Source of the DNA: CAVSVP01 sp963731125
GTDB lineage: Bacteria; Pseudomonadota; Gammaproteobacteria; Competibacterales; Competibacteraceae
Length of the DNA: 64,000 nucleotides
Direction of reading: 5' to 3'
Assembly: GCA_963731125.1 (NCBI GenBank)
Contig: CAVSVP010000008.1
Location: 682,001 to 746,000 of the forward strand
Shown: positions 27,541 to 35,658 of the stretch, piece after piece
Layout: each line of letters starts with the position of its first letter
How positions within the stretch are numbered: the first letter of the stretch is position 1
Notes under the pieces: generated by a model
What the model was told of the DNA's origin: nothing
Databases searched by the model: none
Seen by the model: the letters and a program-made list of their open reading frames with translations, nothing else
Made by a program: the position numbers and the translations under genes

Positions 27541-27863
27541 GAGGTGATATCCGCTGGGCTGATCTCAATCCCACACAGGGTTACGAGCAGGCCGGTCTTC
27601 GACCGGTGGTTATCCTTAGCCACGATATCTTTAACAAACACTCCGGCACAGTCATCGCTATGGCTATTACCAGCCAACCTCAGCGAGCCGGTTTTCCGCT
27701 AACGCTGGAGTTATTCTCAGAAGGTTTGCCTAAGCGTTCGTGGGCTAAGATCAGTCAGATTCGCACGTTGTCTGTTGAGCGGATCGGCAAAAAGCTCGGG
27801 AAAGCAGCGCCCGAAGAGTTAGCTCAGCTTGTCGAAGGGTTAAATGAAATCATCGGAACCTAA
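27525..27863 (+). CDS. PemK/MazF-type mRNA interferase toxin
   Basis: 112 residues with the PemK/MazF fold: ILRGDIRWADLNPTQGYEQ and GLRPVVILSHDIFN (first strands and catalytic Arg region), VIAMAITSQPQ, and SWAKISQIRTLSVERIG. This class cuts mRNA at short sites. All segments of the family are present and the length is normal, so it should be active. It is the second gene of the module with the RHH antitoxin. Confidence 0.9.
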   Translation: MARILRGDIRWADLNPTQGYEQAGLRPVVILSHDIFNKHSGTVIAMAITSQPQRAGFPLTLELFSEGLPKRSWAKISQIRTLSVERIGKKLGKAAPEELAQLVEGLNEIIGT

Positions 27864-27965
27864 CTCGGAGCTCAACTCGGACACGTCCTTCTCAATGGGT
27901 TCTGCCCACCGAAAACGTTGTAACCTCTCCAGGTTGTGTATGGCGACGGCAATTACTTCACGTCC

Positions 27966-27993
27966 GTAGGGGCAATTCATGAATTGCCCCTAC
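27966..27993. repeat. Perfect 28-base palindrome
   Basis: Each arm is GTAGGGGCAATTCA / TGAATTGCCCCTAC with no loop. It could form a cruciform or be a miniature mobile-element core. It lies between the toxin gene and an IS110 relic in a gap with no intact gene (27864-28231). Confidence 0.75.
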
Positions 27994-28020
27994 GAGCGGT
28001 TGCTGGAACGTGGAACATGC

Positions 28021-28125
28021 AAAATGGCCGCGCTCGGCGTCGCCATGCCCAAATTAGCGCCTACCTGCTTCGGGGTCATCAAAAACCAAACCGATTTTCA
28101 ACCGGAAACCCTCCAAGAGTCTTGA
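28021..28125 (+). pseudogene. C-terminal relic of an IS110-family transposase
   Basis: Thirty-four codons reading KMAALGVAMPKLAPTCFGV and IKNQTDFQPETLQES before a TGA. This matches the last segment of IS110/IS116 transposases (AxMRKLxHLxxGVLKxxxxFDP). Nothing of the catalytic domains remains. It is a fossil of a past insertion. Confidence 0.6.
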
Positions 28126-28231
28126 CTTTCAAGACGGTATCTACCCAGACTGGTGCTGCATCACAAGGCACTGGCACCCTGGGAACGGGTCTAAGACCCG
28201 CCAAGGCGGGTACAGCGGCCGGCTGTTCCGC

Positions 28232-28957
28232 TCAGGAACCTTGCTTGACCTCGGCCAGCAGCCCGTCGATGGTTTGTTGAAACACCCCGAAGGGTTGCGC
28301 ACCGCGCAGCATCTTGGTGGCATGGATGGCGCCTGGCGCATCGGGCTTGGTAAACCCCAGGAAAAAACTCGGCGTACCGCGTACCCCGGCGTCCATACCG
28401 GCCTGAAGATCCCGGCGCACCTGGTCAGCGGTCTTGGCACTGTCGAGGCACTGCTCAAAGGCCGCCATATCCAGGTTAAGCGCTTCGGCGTGGGCTTTCA
28501 GGTCCTCGGGTTGCAGCTGTTTCTGATGTTGAAACAGGGTGTCGTGAAACTCCCAGTACTTCCCCTGAGCGTTGACGCACAAGGCGGCTTCCGACGCCTT
28601 AACGGCCTGCGGGTGGATGCGCTGGAGGGGGAACTCGCGGATGACGTATTTGAGCTTGCCGGTTTCCACATAGTCCTTGACCAGTTGCGGCTGGGTCTGC
28701 AGGGCATGGCGGCGGCAGAAGGGGCACTGGTAGTCGGTAAATTCCACCAGGGTCAGCGGGGCATCCGCCTCGCCCAGAAAGGGTGCGTCGGCGATGCCGA
28801 TATCCTGTGGCTTGAATTCCGGGGGCCGCGCCCGGGCCTGACGTTGGGTGACCTGCTGCAGCATCCGCTTAATTTCAGCCACGTCCTTCTGGATGGCCTG
28901 CTGGCCTTGCTTTAAAGCCTCAATCTCTGATCTAAGAAAGCCGTTGCGGTGCCGCAC
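28232..28957 (-). CDS. DsbA-family thioredoxin-fold protein
   Basis: 241 residues. A charged helix (SEIEALKQGQQAIQKDVAEI) precedes a DsbA-like fold with the active-site CPFC in FTDYQCPFCRRHAL (about residue 73) and the cis-Pro loop VRGTPSFFLG near residue 190. An inserted helical domain lies between. No signal peptide is visible in this frame. Either it is cytoplasmic, as in several long-N-helix members, or the export signal was lost. No DsbB gene is nearby. A GC-rich hairpin with ACCCGCC/GGCGGGT arms lies just past the stop. Confidence 0.85.
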   Translation of the reverse strand: MRHRNGFLRSEIEALKQGQQAIQKDVAEIKRMLQQVTQRQARARPPEFKPQDIGIADAPFLGEADAPLTLVEFTDYQCPFCRRHALQTQPQLVKDYVETGKLKYVIREFPLQRIHPQAVKASEAALCVNAQGKYWEFHDTLFQHQKQLQPEDLKAHAEALNLDMAAFEQCLDSAKTADQVRRDLQAGMDAGVRGTPSFFLGFTKPDAPGAIHATKMLRGAQPFGVFQQTIDGLLAEVKQGS

Positions 28958-29193
28958 TGTCCGGACTTAGAATGGCAATTGGAGACTCAGGGGGTTGCCC
29001 TAAGCGGCACCAGCCTGGGTTGTTCCCATCATTTGGAAAAGGAAGCGAAAAGATCGCCTGACCGGTAAGGCAACCCTAATGGAATGGGGGATACTTACTG
29101 TAGGAATTCCCCTTTCACTAGGAAACGGGGGGAGAATCATCCGGAAGCCCTTACGGAACCGAGGGATCTTTCTCGCACAAGGAGGTGAAGGTT
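28958..29193 (+). other. Leader region upstream of the metalloprotease
   Basis: About 236 bases without a gene. Several pairings are possible: GGGTT near 29014 with AACCC near 29070 enclosing a GCCT/AGGC hairpin, and CCCCTTTC with GAAACGGGG near 29110-29130. I compared it by eye with cyclic-di-GMP leaders and it lacks the core motif. It ends in the AAGGAGG ribosome site of the protease. Confidence 0.3.
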
Positions 29194-31527
29194 ATGCTCT
29201 TTTGTCCATTCGCGGCACTCACCCAGCGCCTGCAGCTATTAGGCGGCGCGGTACTGCTTACCATCACGTTTATTGTCCCATGGACTGACACGCTTGCAGC
29301 CCAGCCGTCCGTTGCAGTTGTCCCCAAACCGCCGCCGGAACGTGAGGTCCTGGAGGCGAAAACCCACGACATCGTCCGCCTTGCCAAGAGCTTGCGGGGG
29401 GCCGAAGCAACGCAGCGGGAGGCTTTAGCACAACAGCTCGCCGAGGCGGCCCGTGAACGGCAGGACCTGCTGGCGACCCTCATTGAGGCGCATCCTGAGG
29501 AGGTACTGCGAGTCGCTCTTCCGGCGAAGCTGCATGCCCTGCTTCCCGAGGCGGCTAAGGCCTTCGTCGAAGAACGCCTCGAACTCGAGGGAGACATGGA
29601 GGTTTTGGTTGAAGACTACCCCGACGGTCGTTACCGCCATCGCTTTTACCTCAAGCGCGGTTTTGAGGAGAGGGTTTCTCTCCACTTTGCCGGCAAACCG
29701 CCTGCGCTTCTGACTGGCCAACAAATTCGTGTCAAGGGTGTGTTTCTGGATGGGGTTTCGGCAGAAGGCGAGGAGACAACAGACGGTGCCATGGCGTTTG
29801 CAAGCGGCGAGGAGAACGTTCAGCTTATGGCAGACAACGGTGGCACGGTTGATTCTGCGCTCGCCGATCCCAGTACCGAGATCCTTCCCAATACTTTTGG
29901 AGAGCAGCGGACGCTGGTGCTACTGGTCAATTTTCAGGACAAGCCGAACGAGCAGCCCTGGACGGTCGAGCAGGTGCGTAGTGTGGTGTTCGACCAGGTG
30001 GGCGAGTTCTTCCGTGAAAACTCGTACGAGCAGACTTGGCTGAGTGGTGATGTCTCCGGGTGGTACACGATTGACCTTGACAGCACTGTTTGGAATCTTG
30101 ACTGGATTGCGAATAAGGCCAATTCAGCCGCCATTGCCGCAGGAATCAATCTAACCTCCTATACCCGTCATGTCTATCTCTTTCCCAGAAATTCAGGTTC
30201 TAGCTTGTATGGGGCGGGAACCATGGGAGGTAATCCGTCCCAGACCTGGCTCAATGGCAGGCTTGACCTATGGCTCCTCGGGCATGAAATGGGGCACAAT
30301 TTTGGTCTTCATCACTCGCACGCCCTGGAGTGCGGAGCTACGACGCTGGGGACTGACTGCCAAACTTACGAATACGGTGACCGCTTGGATATCATGGGAA
30401 ACTATACCGCCGGCCATCTCAACGCCTTCCAGAAGGCGCAACTGGGGTGGTTGGGCTATGGCATCTCACCGCCCATCGCCAGTATAGAAACGAGTGGGAC
30501 TTACTCGCTCGAACCTTATGAGCTAGGCGGTGACGGCGCCAAGGCGATGAAGATTCTCAAGGGCATCGATCCCGCCATGGGGACGAAGATTTGGTACTAT
30601 CTGGAGTACCGCCAGGCGCTTGGATTCGACGGCTTCCTGGCCGACAACGGTAATATCTTAAACGGCGTCGTGGTCCACAAGGGCACCGATGCGGACCGCA
30701 GGAGTAGCTTCCTCCTGGACATGACGCCCGGGAGCTCCACTTCCAGCTACTACGACTGGGATGACCACGCACTGGAGGGCGGGATAAGTTATTCTGATCC
30801 TGACGCTGGCACGATCATCACCACCGCGTGGACCGATGGCGTTGGTGCTACCGTCCACGTGGACTTCGTGGCACAGGCCTGCGTGCGCGCCAATCCGACC
30901 GTCACGCTCTCACCGTCTCAGAGCCAGTGGGTGGTGCCCGGCACCCCTGTCACTTACATGGCTACTGTGACCAACTGGGACGATGGCGCCTGTGGTGCCT
31001 CGCAATTCAATCTGCAAGCGACACCGCCAATCGGCTGGATGGCAACTCTGAGTGAATCAGCGCTGAGCATCCGGCCAGGGCAGAGTGCGTCTACCTCTTT
31101 CACGGTGACCTCGCCGTTTTCGACACCCGACGGCTTCTATGACACGGCGATAACGGCCAGGAACGGCGAAGCAACGAGCTATGTCGCTTTGGGCAGCGTA
31201 ACCTATGTGGTGAGTGGTGGTAACCAGCCCCCCGTCGCGGTGGACGACATCGCCACGACAGTGGAGAACAAGGCGGTGACGGTGTCGGTGTTGGCCAACG
31301 ACTTTGATCCGGAGGGTGATCCTCTGACGGTGATCTCGATCACTCAGGCAACCCATGGCCAAGTCAGTATCAACGGCGACGGCACTGTCAGGTATGTGCC
31401 TGATCGTCGCTTCAAGGGTGGCGATAGCTTTAGCTATGTCATTACTGACGGGGTCGACACGGCAACCGCAACTGTTACCATAACAGTCCAGCCAAAGAGC
31501 GGCAGTGGTAAGGCCGGTGGGAAGTGA
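29194..31527 (+). CDS. Secreted M6/M11-type zinc metalloprotease with Ig-like C-terminal domains
   Basis: About 777 residues from the ATG at 29194, which has AAGGAGG eight bases upstream. A GTG at 29185 overlaps that site. A signal peptide with AVLLTITFIVPW leads to a helical propeptide-like region. The catalytic domain has HEMGHNFGLHHS (about residue 364) and the Met-turn DRLDIMGNY, closest to gametolysin-type M11 or M6 peptidases. Next come a jelly-roll region, a NEW3-like domain (about 565-670) and a cadherin-like domain opening PPVAVDDIATTVENK. It ends KSGSGKAGGK without an anchor. It is probably released or surface-bound. It converges with the DUF11-type gene. Confidence 0.9.
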   Translation: MLFCPFAALTQRLQLLGGAVLLTITFIVPWTDTLAAQPSVAVVPKPPPEREVLEAKTHDIVRLAKSLRGAEATQREALAQQLAEAARERQDLLATLIEAHPEEVLRVALPAKLHALLPEAAKAFVEERLELEGDMEVLVEDYPDGRYRHRFYLKRGFEERVSLHFAGKPPALLTGQQIRVKGVFLDGVSAEGEETTDGAMAFASGEENVQLMADNGGTVDSALADPSTEILPNTFGEQRTLVLLVNFQDKPNEQPWTVEQVRSVVFDQVGEFFRENSYEQTWLSGDVSGWYTIDLDSTVWNLDWIANKANSAAIAAGINLTSYTRHVYLFPRNSGSSLYGAGTMGGNPSQTWLNGRLDLWLLGHEMGHNFGLHHSHALECGATTLGTDCQTYEYGDRLDIMGNYTAGHLNAFQKAQLGWLGYGISPPIASIETSGTYSLEPYELGGDGAKAMKILKGIDPAMGTKIWYYLEYRQALGFDGFLADNGNILNGVVVHKGTDADRRSSFLLDMTPGSSTSSYYDWDDHALEGGISYSDPDAGTIITTAWTDGVGATVHVDFVAQACVRANPTVTLSPSQSQWVVPGTPVTYMATVTNWDDGACGASQFNLQATPPIGWMATLSESALSIRPGQSASTSFTVTSPFSTPDGFYDTAITARNGEATSYVALGSVTYVVSGGNQPPVAVDDIATTVENKAVTVSVLANDFDPEGDPLTVISITQATHGQVSINGDGTVRYVPDRRFKGGDSFSYVITDGVDTATATVTITVQPKSGSGKAGGK

Positions 31528-31536
31528 GTGTGAAAA

Positions 31537-31565
31537 AGGGATGATGGGTGGAACCCATCATCCCT
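31537..31565. terminator. Strong hairpin between two convergent secreted-protein genes
   Basis: A 13-base stem (AGGGATGATGGGT / ACCCATCATCCCT) with a GGA loop. On the minus strand it is followed by TTTTT, making a good intrinsic terminator for the DUF11-type gene. It also sits 10 bases past the protease stop. Confidence 0.8.
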
Positions 31566-31607
31566 GATTTATCGCTTCTGCCAAGGCAGGCAGTGGCTAA
31601 TGTTTAC

Positions 31608-33296
31608 TTACGGGCAATCCGGACATGGCGGACATAGCGGACATGTTGCCATGTCGGTTTGTGTGGCGACCGGGTCGCCGAAGATGTCAAAACCATTTGC
31701 CTCCACTGTATCCATGAAGTACACTGCGCTCGGATCAGTGGTCGGGTTGCCAGTCATGTTATTGGCTTCGGACGGCGTGTACATACCCGAAAACGATTCA
31801 CAGTCCTGAATCTCTTCCCCCGTATCCGGATCAATCACAGGTGCGTTCAAGGTAACGCCCGATAACAGGGTGCCGGCCTCGTCATCAACTACTGACACAT
31901 TGTCGATCCGCGTATCACCGACGTTGCAGACCTCACCCGAGACGTTGACCTGGACGGCAACGATCGTTGGATCTCCCAACAACTGGAGTGCCGATGAACA
32001 ATTTTTCGAAACGGAAAGCGCAGGACTGATCGGCAGATTCGGACAATCCGCAGTCGCAGTGTCGGTCAGTGTCGTACCTGAGCCATCCGACGATGTGTTG
32101 GCCGTCGCCGTCACCATGTCTGTTAACCCGTTCGACAACAGCGGAACCGTAATGGTCGCCGAATAGCCGATACTGGCACCACCAGCCAGACTGGAGGGAT
32201 CGGCGTCGAAACTGAGGCTGCCGCTATCGAAAGCGGGACTGTCTGTCACGTTTATATTGTACAACGTGCCAAAACCGTCATTGGTGACCGTACCGGTGAT
32301 GTTGTAGATGATCATGTCTTCAGCCTCGTTCAGCCTCGGGTTTGTGCAGCTTTTATCAACCGAGATGGCGCATACCGGGAACGAATCCAACACGAAATCC
32401 TTAAGTGACGCGGTGAACGAACTAGATGACCGCGTCTCTGCCATGAAGCTTGAGAAACAGGCCTCGCCGCCGATGACCTGAGTCAGGTTTATCCCCCCCT
32501 CGAAGAACGTCTCGAACGGGAATTGTCCAGTCGTGCCATCCTTCGCCGTGTAGGGCCAGGGCGCAGTTGAGTCACCACCGGGGGCAGCATTGGCTGTTCC
32601 CTCTTCGTTGGTGATGGCACAGGCGAGTTGGTCGCCTGGGAGACCAAGGGTACAAATCGCGCCGGCACCCTCAGCGCCCGTAACGAGCCGCAGGTTTGCC
32701 GCCGCACAATCACCCGGCTGCGGGTTGTTGTTATCCGCCTTGCTACAGGTCGGATCCCACTCGATGACCTGAATCAACGGCACGGCATTGGTCGCCTGCG
32801 GGAAGTTGACCAGCACCAAGGTATCGCCAAACTGGTGATTACCATCGAAGGACCCATTTGGAAGTAAGTTAATCTCTTCCTTGAAGAACCAAAAACCGAG
32901 GAAGGCATCCCCATTGTTATCTATGCGGTCCGCGCCGAAGTAGACGATCAAATCGCCGTTATCGTCATAGGCTGCGGCGTAGGCGTTGGTGATATCGTCC
33001 TTATCCGGTACAGAGCCATCTTTCCAGCCCCAATCAGGGATGTCCTGGATATCCTTCCGGCCGCCAGTGAAGATGGTCTGGGGAGCCGGATCACTGTTGA
33101 TGCCGGTGAAAACGTTAGCACTTCCGCCCCCCATATAGAGCGTCTCCCAATCGTCTGGGGGTGGTGTGCCATTCTGGACAGCATTGCCGTCCAGTTCAAA
33201 GAGGCCTAGGTCGTCGACCGCAAACGCCGGCCCCGCGGCTAATGCCAGCGCCGCCGCTATCATTATCAGTAAATGTCTAAATTTACCATGCATCAT
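31608..33296 (-). CDS. Secreted DUF11-type repeat protein
   Basis: About 562 residues from the ATG at 33296, with GGAGGAA eight bases upstream. Longer in-frame starts lack a signal. The signal peptide LLIMIAAALALAAGPAFA is cut before VDDLG. Residues up to about 330 look like a large beta domain with acidic loops (DNNGDLIVYFGADRIDNNGD). Residues 340-540 hold two copies of the conserved-repeat (DUF11-like) domain, each starting with a Cys pair motif (SVDKSCTN, SVSKNCSS). The end, TCPLCPPCPDCP, is a Cys/Pro tail. A likely surface protein of unknown ligand, facing the protease. Confidence 0.75.
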   Translation of the reverse strand: MMHGKFRHLLIMIAAALALAAGPAFAVDDLGLFELDGNAVQNGTPPPDDWETLYMGGGSANVFTGINSDPAPQTIFTGGRKDIQDIPDWGWKDGSVPDKDDITNAYAAAYDDNGDLIVYFGADRIDNNGDAFLGFWFFKEEINLLPNGSFDGNHQFGDTLVLVNFPQATNAVPLIQVIEWDPTCSKADNNNPQPGDCAAANLRLVTGAEGAGAICTLGLPGDQLACAITNEEGTANAAPGGDSTAPWPYTAKDGTTGQFPFETFFEGGINLTQVIGGEACFSSFMAETRSSSSFTASLKDFVLDSFPVCAISVDKSCTNPRLNEAEDMIIYNITGTVTNDGFGTLYNINVTDSPAFDSGSLSFDADPSSLAGGASIGYSATITVPLLSNGLTDMVTATANTSSDGSGTTLTDTATADCPNLPISPALSVSKNCSSALQLLGDPTIVAVQVNVSGEVCNVGDTRIDNVSVVDDEAGTLLSGVTLNAPVIDPDTGEEIQDCESFSGMYTPSEANNMTGNPTTDPSAVYFMDTVEANGFDIFGDPVATQTDMATCPLCPPCPDCP

Positions 33297-33491
33297 TTCA
33301 TGAATTCCTCCGATGCTGTTGTTCGGCAATATACTTCTCATCAAAGACAATCGGAATTTAGTTTCACGATTTTTACCATCGGGAAACAAACTTAACCTTA
33401 TACGACTGAAGTCGTCGTTTATATACAACCGATGGCCTACTCCATATGGAGTATATGCAGGATGCGACACGTTAAAACGAGGCGAGCCAGA

Positions 33492-33530
33492 GTAGATTGG
33501 GGTGACGCAGAAACCCCAACAACAACGGCG
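33492..33530 (+). repeat. Dispersed palindromic repeat, copy at 33.5 kb
   Basis: GTAGATTGGGGTGACGCAGA then AACCCCAACAACAACGG. GTTGGGG-type arms can pair around the GTGACGCAG core. It is followed by TTGATTGGCCAC, also seen after the copies at 33658 and 36342. Confidence 0.75.
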
Positions 33531-33610
33531 TTTTGATTGGCCACTATGGTTTCGGCAGTGGTGGCCGCTTCCGTATCTCCGATAAAACGCAGGTATCCAA
33601 AAGCACTCTC

Positions 33611-33646
33611 ACAGGTTGATATCCTGCATAGCCGAACGGTCCCGGC
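33611..33646 (-). pseudogene. C-terminal tail of a second Phd-type antitoxin gene
   Basis: The minus strand reads RDRSAMQDINL then TGA, against RDRSSMRDVSL then TGA at the end of the intact antitoxin gene at 34476. The flanking bases (AAAAGCACTCTCACAGG) match as well. Only the last eleven codons remain, so this is a duplication scar. Confidence 0.65.
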
Positions 33647-33657
33647 TTAGCCCGCGT

Positions 33658-33845
33658 AGATTGGGGTGACGCAGGAACCCCAACAACAACGGTGTCGTGA
33701 TTGGCCACGACGGTTTCGGTGCGGTGGCGGTGGCGATGGATGGGGCAAGGGTGGGAGTCGCGGCGACTCCTACCCTGGGATTTGATGGGATGTGAACGAT
33801 TGCAGAATAAAAAGTTGGGGTTCGCGCTCGCTCATCCCAATCTAC
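33658..33845. repeat. Inverted pair of the dispersed repeat
   Basis: A direct copy at 33658-33694 (GTAGATTGGGGTGACGCAGG) and an inverted copy at 33814-33845 (GTTGGGGTTCGCGC to CCCAATCTAC) flank about 120 bases with no gene. The segment GATGGATGGGGCAA and TGTGAACGATTGCAGAAT recurs before the second brnA at 36.4 kb. The 33297-33887 gap holds only these repeats and the antitoxin tail. Confidence 0.7.
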
Positions 33846-33887
33846 GAGCTGGGCTTTGCCAGGGTGTTGCCACTTTGATTGGCACGT

Positions 33888-34139
33888 TTATTTGCGTATG
33901 ACCGCCTGTTCCAGGGCTTCGCGGATCAGCCGCTGGTAAGGGATGCCACGCTGCTTCGCCTGTTCTTTGAGGGCGGCCAACAGAGTTTGCGGCAGGCGCA
34001 TGTTTACCCTAGCGTCCTTTTTCTCGAATTCAAACTGCACGGGCTTTGCGCCGGAAAGATCATACTCCGAAAGATCGGCGGTTTCAACAAAGCGTTCGGC
34101 TTCCTCGTCGGTCTTAAACGTCGGGATTTGCTTTTTCAT
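33888..34139 (-). CDS. brnA: BrnA-type antitoxin, copy 1
   Basis: 83 residues. An acidic N-terminus (PTFKTDEEAERFVETADLSE) binds the toxin, and the C-terminal KDARVNMRLPQTLLAALKEQ plus RGIPYQRLIREALEQAV is a ribbon-helix-helix DNA-binding domain. It overlaps the brnT gene by 26 bases. In this module family the toxin comes first and the antitoxin complex represses the operon. It differs from copy 2 (36529) at only a few residues (VIRK versus VNRK at the end). Confidence 0.9.
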   Translation of the reverse strand: MKKQIPTFKTDEEAERFVETADLSEYDLSGAKPVQFEFEKKDARVNMRLPQTLLAALKEQAKQRGIPYQRLIREALEQAVIRK

Positions 34140-34413
34140 ATCTGTCTACCTCTTTCTGGTGCATGTAGCGGGCACTAATCGGGCGGATATATTTCCGGCC
34201 GTCATGTTCGCGGAGGGTGAACACGACAAAAATATTTCGGCCCATCTCGGTGCGCCCGATGGCTTTCAGACGTGCTTCGTTCATGGAATGTGCATGATCC
34301 GGCAGCATCATGATGGGGCGGCTAAACAGAGCCTCGATCTCCACCAGGGAAACGCCGTGCTTCTGGCATTTCTCCCGGTTCCCTGCATCCCATTCAAAGC
34401 CCGCTACTTTCAT
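34114..34413 (-). CDS. brnT: BrnT-type ribonuclease toxin, copy 1
   Basis: 99 residues. FEWDAGNREKCQKHGVSLVE is the family N-terminus and RLKAIGRTEMGRNIFVVFTL, with YIRPISARYMHQKE, holds the RelE-like catalytic Arg and Glu. Known relatives (Brucella BrnT) inhibit translation by RNA cleavage. The start codon has no Shine-Dalgarno. The promoter boxes place the predicted transcript start on the A of the ATG (see promoter). Confidence 0.9.
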   Translation of the reverse strand: MKVAGFEWDAGNREKCQKHGVSLVEIEALFSRPIMMLPDHAHSMNEARLKAIGRTEMGRNIFVVFTLREHDGRKYIRPISARYMHQKEVDRYEKANPDV

Positions 34414-34419
34414 GGAATA

Positions 34420-34448
34420 AGTCTAATTTTTGTATGTACGTTTGTCAA
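34420..34448 (-). promoter_or_regulatory. brnTA promoter, copy 1
   Basis: On the minus strand, TTGACA (34448-34443), a 17-base spacer holding ACGTACATAC, and TAGACT (34425-34420). Counting seven bases from the -10 box puts +1 at 34413, the first base of brnT. Confidence 0.65.
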
Positions 34449-34475
34449 CTTTTTGGCAGGATGACAAAAGCACTC

Positions 34476-34721
34476 TCACAGGCTGACATCCCGCATGGAC
34501 GAACGGTCCCGGCTTGGGTCAACCCCGTCGAGATCAGGCCCCTCACCCATCAGAAAGTCTTTGAATCCAGGTTTTTTGCCAATCAGTTTTTCGTAGTCCC
34601 GTAAGGCCATGACGATGACAGTGTCGTTGCGGCGTACGACACGCTGTGGACCTTCTGCCAGCGCGCGGTTTACGAGTTCACTGAAATTGTTTTTTGCCTC
34701 TGCCAAACCCCAATCCATCAC
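34476..34721 (-). CDS. Phd/YefM-type antitoxin without a toxin partner
   Basis: 81 residues. WGLAEAKNNFSELVNRAL followed by GPQRVVRRNDTVIVMALRDY is the Phd/YefM dimer fold. The C-terminal tail (GPDLDGVDPSRDRSSMRDV) would normally clamp a toxin. No Doc, RelE or PIN toxin follows it. The next gene downstream is brnT 60 bases away. Either it is an orphan or it cross-talks. A decayed second tail lies at 33611. Confidence 0.85.
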   Translation of the reverse strand: MMDWGLAEAKNNFSELVNRALAEGPQRVVRRNDTVIVMALRDYEKLIGKKPGFKDFLMGEGPDLDGVDPSRDRSSMRDVSL

Positions 34722-34933
34722 GTTTCACCTTAATTAATCTAAACAATCACGCTGTATATATGTAATTTCCAGCAGACAAGGCAATCAAGGTCATAGGTTG
34801 GGCAAGGCGGTTGCGCTAGGTGCACTTGATCGTAGACTTGCGCTGTTAGCTAGCCAATCAAAATGGTTGTCTCCGTGGAAAATGATACAACGACTATAAT
34901 CACGAATTACCCGCAAAAAAAAGGAAGGAAACC

Positions 34934-35146
34934 ATGAAAGTCCATTATGACAAAGCAATCGATGCGCTGTATTTGCAGTTTGGTGATCAAGAACCTGATG
35001 GCGTCATTGAGATCACAGAAGGCGTCAATATCGACACTACCCATGACGGAAAACTAACCGGCATCGAAATACTCAAGGCATCAAGCAAAATCTTGTCCTA
35101 CACGATCGAGTTGGATCAAGGCATAGGGAGGCATAATACCGCCTAA
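34934..35146 (+). CDS. DUF2283 protein
   Basis: 70 residues: MKVHYDKAIDALYLQFG, EITEGVNIDTTHDGKLTGIE and ILKASSKILSYTIEL make the complete DUF2283 pattern, a small beta-sheet protein often found beside DUF4258 partners or toxin-antitoxin genes. AAGGAAGG precedes the ATG. A broken copy of the second half lies at 37331-37462. Confidence 0.85.
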   Translation: MKVHYDKAIDALYLQFGDQEPDGVIEITEGVNIDTTHDGKLTGIEILKASSKILSYTIELDQGIGRHNTA

Positions 35147-35223
35147 CCACGGTTTGGCAATCAGCGCACTGAATGAGAAACGCAGATAAGGCTGGTTACG
35201 CTTCGCTAACCCAACCTATCATA

Positions 35224-35451
35224 CTAACGTTGAGTGGCGTGCAATATGGTCAGACCGATAATCTCATCATCTTTATAGCGAATGATAATGCCATCGTTGG
35301 TCAATTCGCTATCGGTGGCGCGGCTCGGGTTTTTGAAGCTGATATATAGGACTTCGGCCTCGGCATCATAAGATGGCCACAGGTATTGATGCGGAGTGCG
35401 CCTGACGGTTGCCACCAACTGAGTGAAATCAGGCAATTCGGTTAAGGCCAT
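35224..35451 (-). CDS. DUF2283-like protein, second type
   Basis: 75 residues from MALTELPDFTQLV, with GGAG six bases upstream of the ATG. A longer in-frame start at 35523 adds an unlikely leader. WPSYDAEAEVLYISFKNP then DGIIIRYKDDEIIGLTILHA is the DUF2283 core, with only low likeness to the protein at 34934. The two are convergent. Function is unknown. Confidence 0.75.
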   Translation of the reverse strand: MALTELPDFTQLVATVRRTPHQYLWPSYDAEAEVLYISFKNPSRATDSELTNDGIIIRYKDDEIIGLTILHATQR

Positions 35452-35658
35452 CGTTGTCTCCTGCGAGCCAGTGTGTTCAGCCGCCGTTTGAGAAACGGTT
35501 ACCAAGGGTACACAAGGGTACATCGTCTGTGCCAGTCGTTACTAATTACCGCTATGGTATTGCAGCAACAAGGCTTTTTCATTCTCTAAAACAGTTCTTG
35601 AAGCAATATTATCAATACTCTATTGTCTCAGCGAATATTGATAATTTTGGAGATGAAG

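Noticed and set aside
28958..29193. Cyclic-di-GMP (GEMM) riboswitch
   Set aside because: The conserved core GACGCAAAGC and its tetraloop receptor are absent, although local pairings exist.
35147..35223. Intrinsic terminator between the two DUF2283 genes
   Set aside because: GGTTACGCTTCGCTAACC pairs only imperfectly and no T-run follows on either side.
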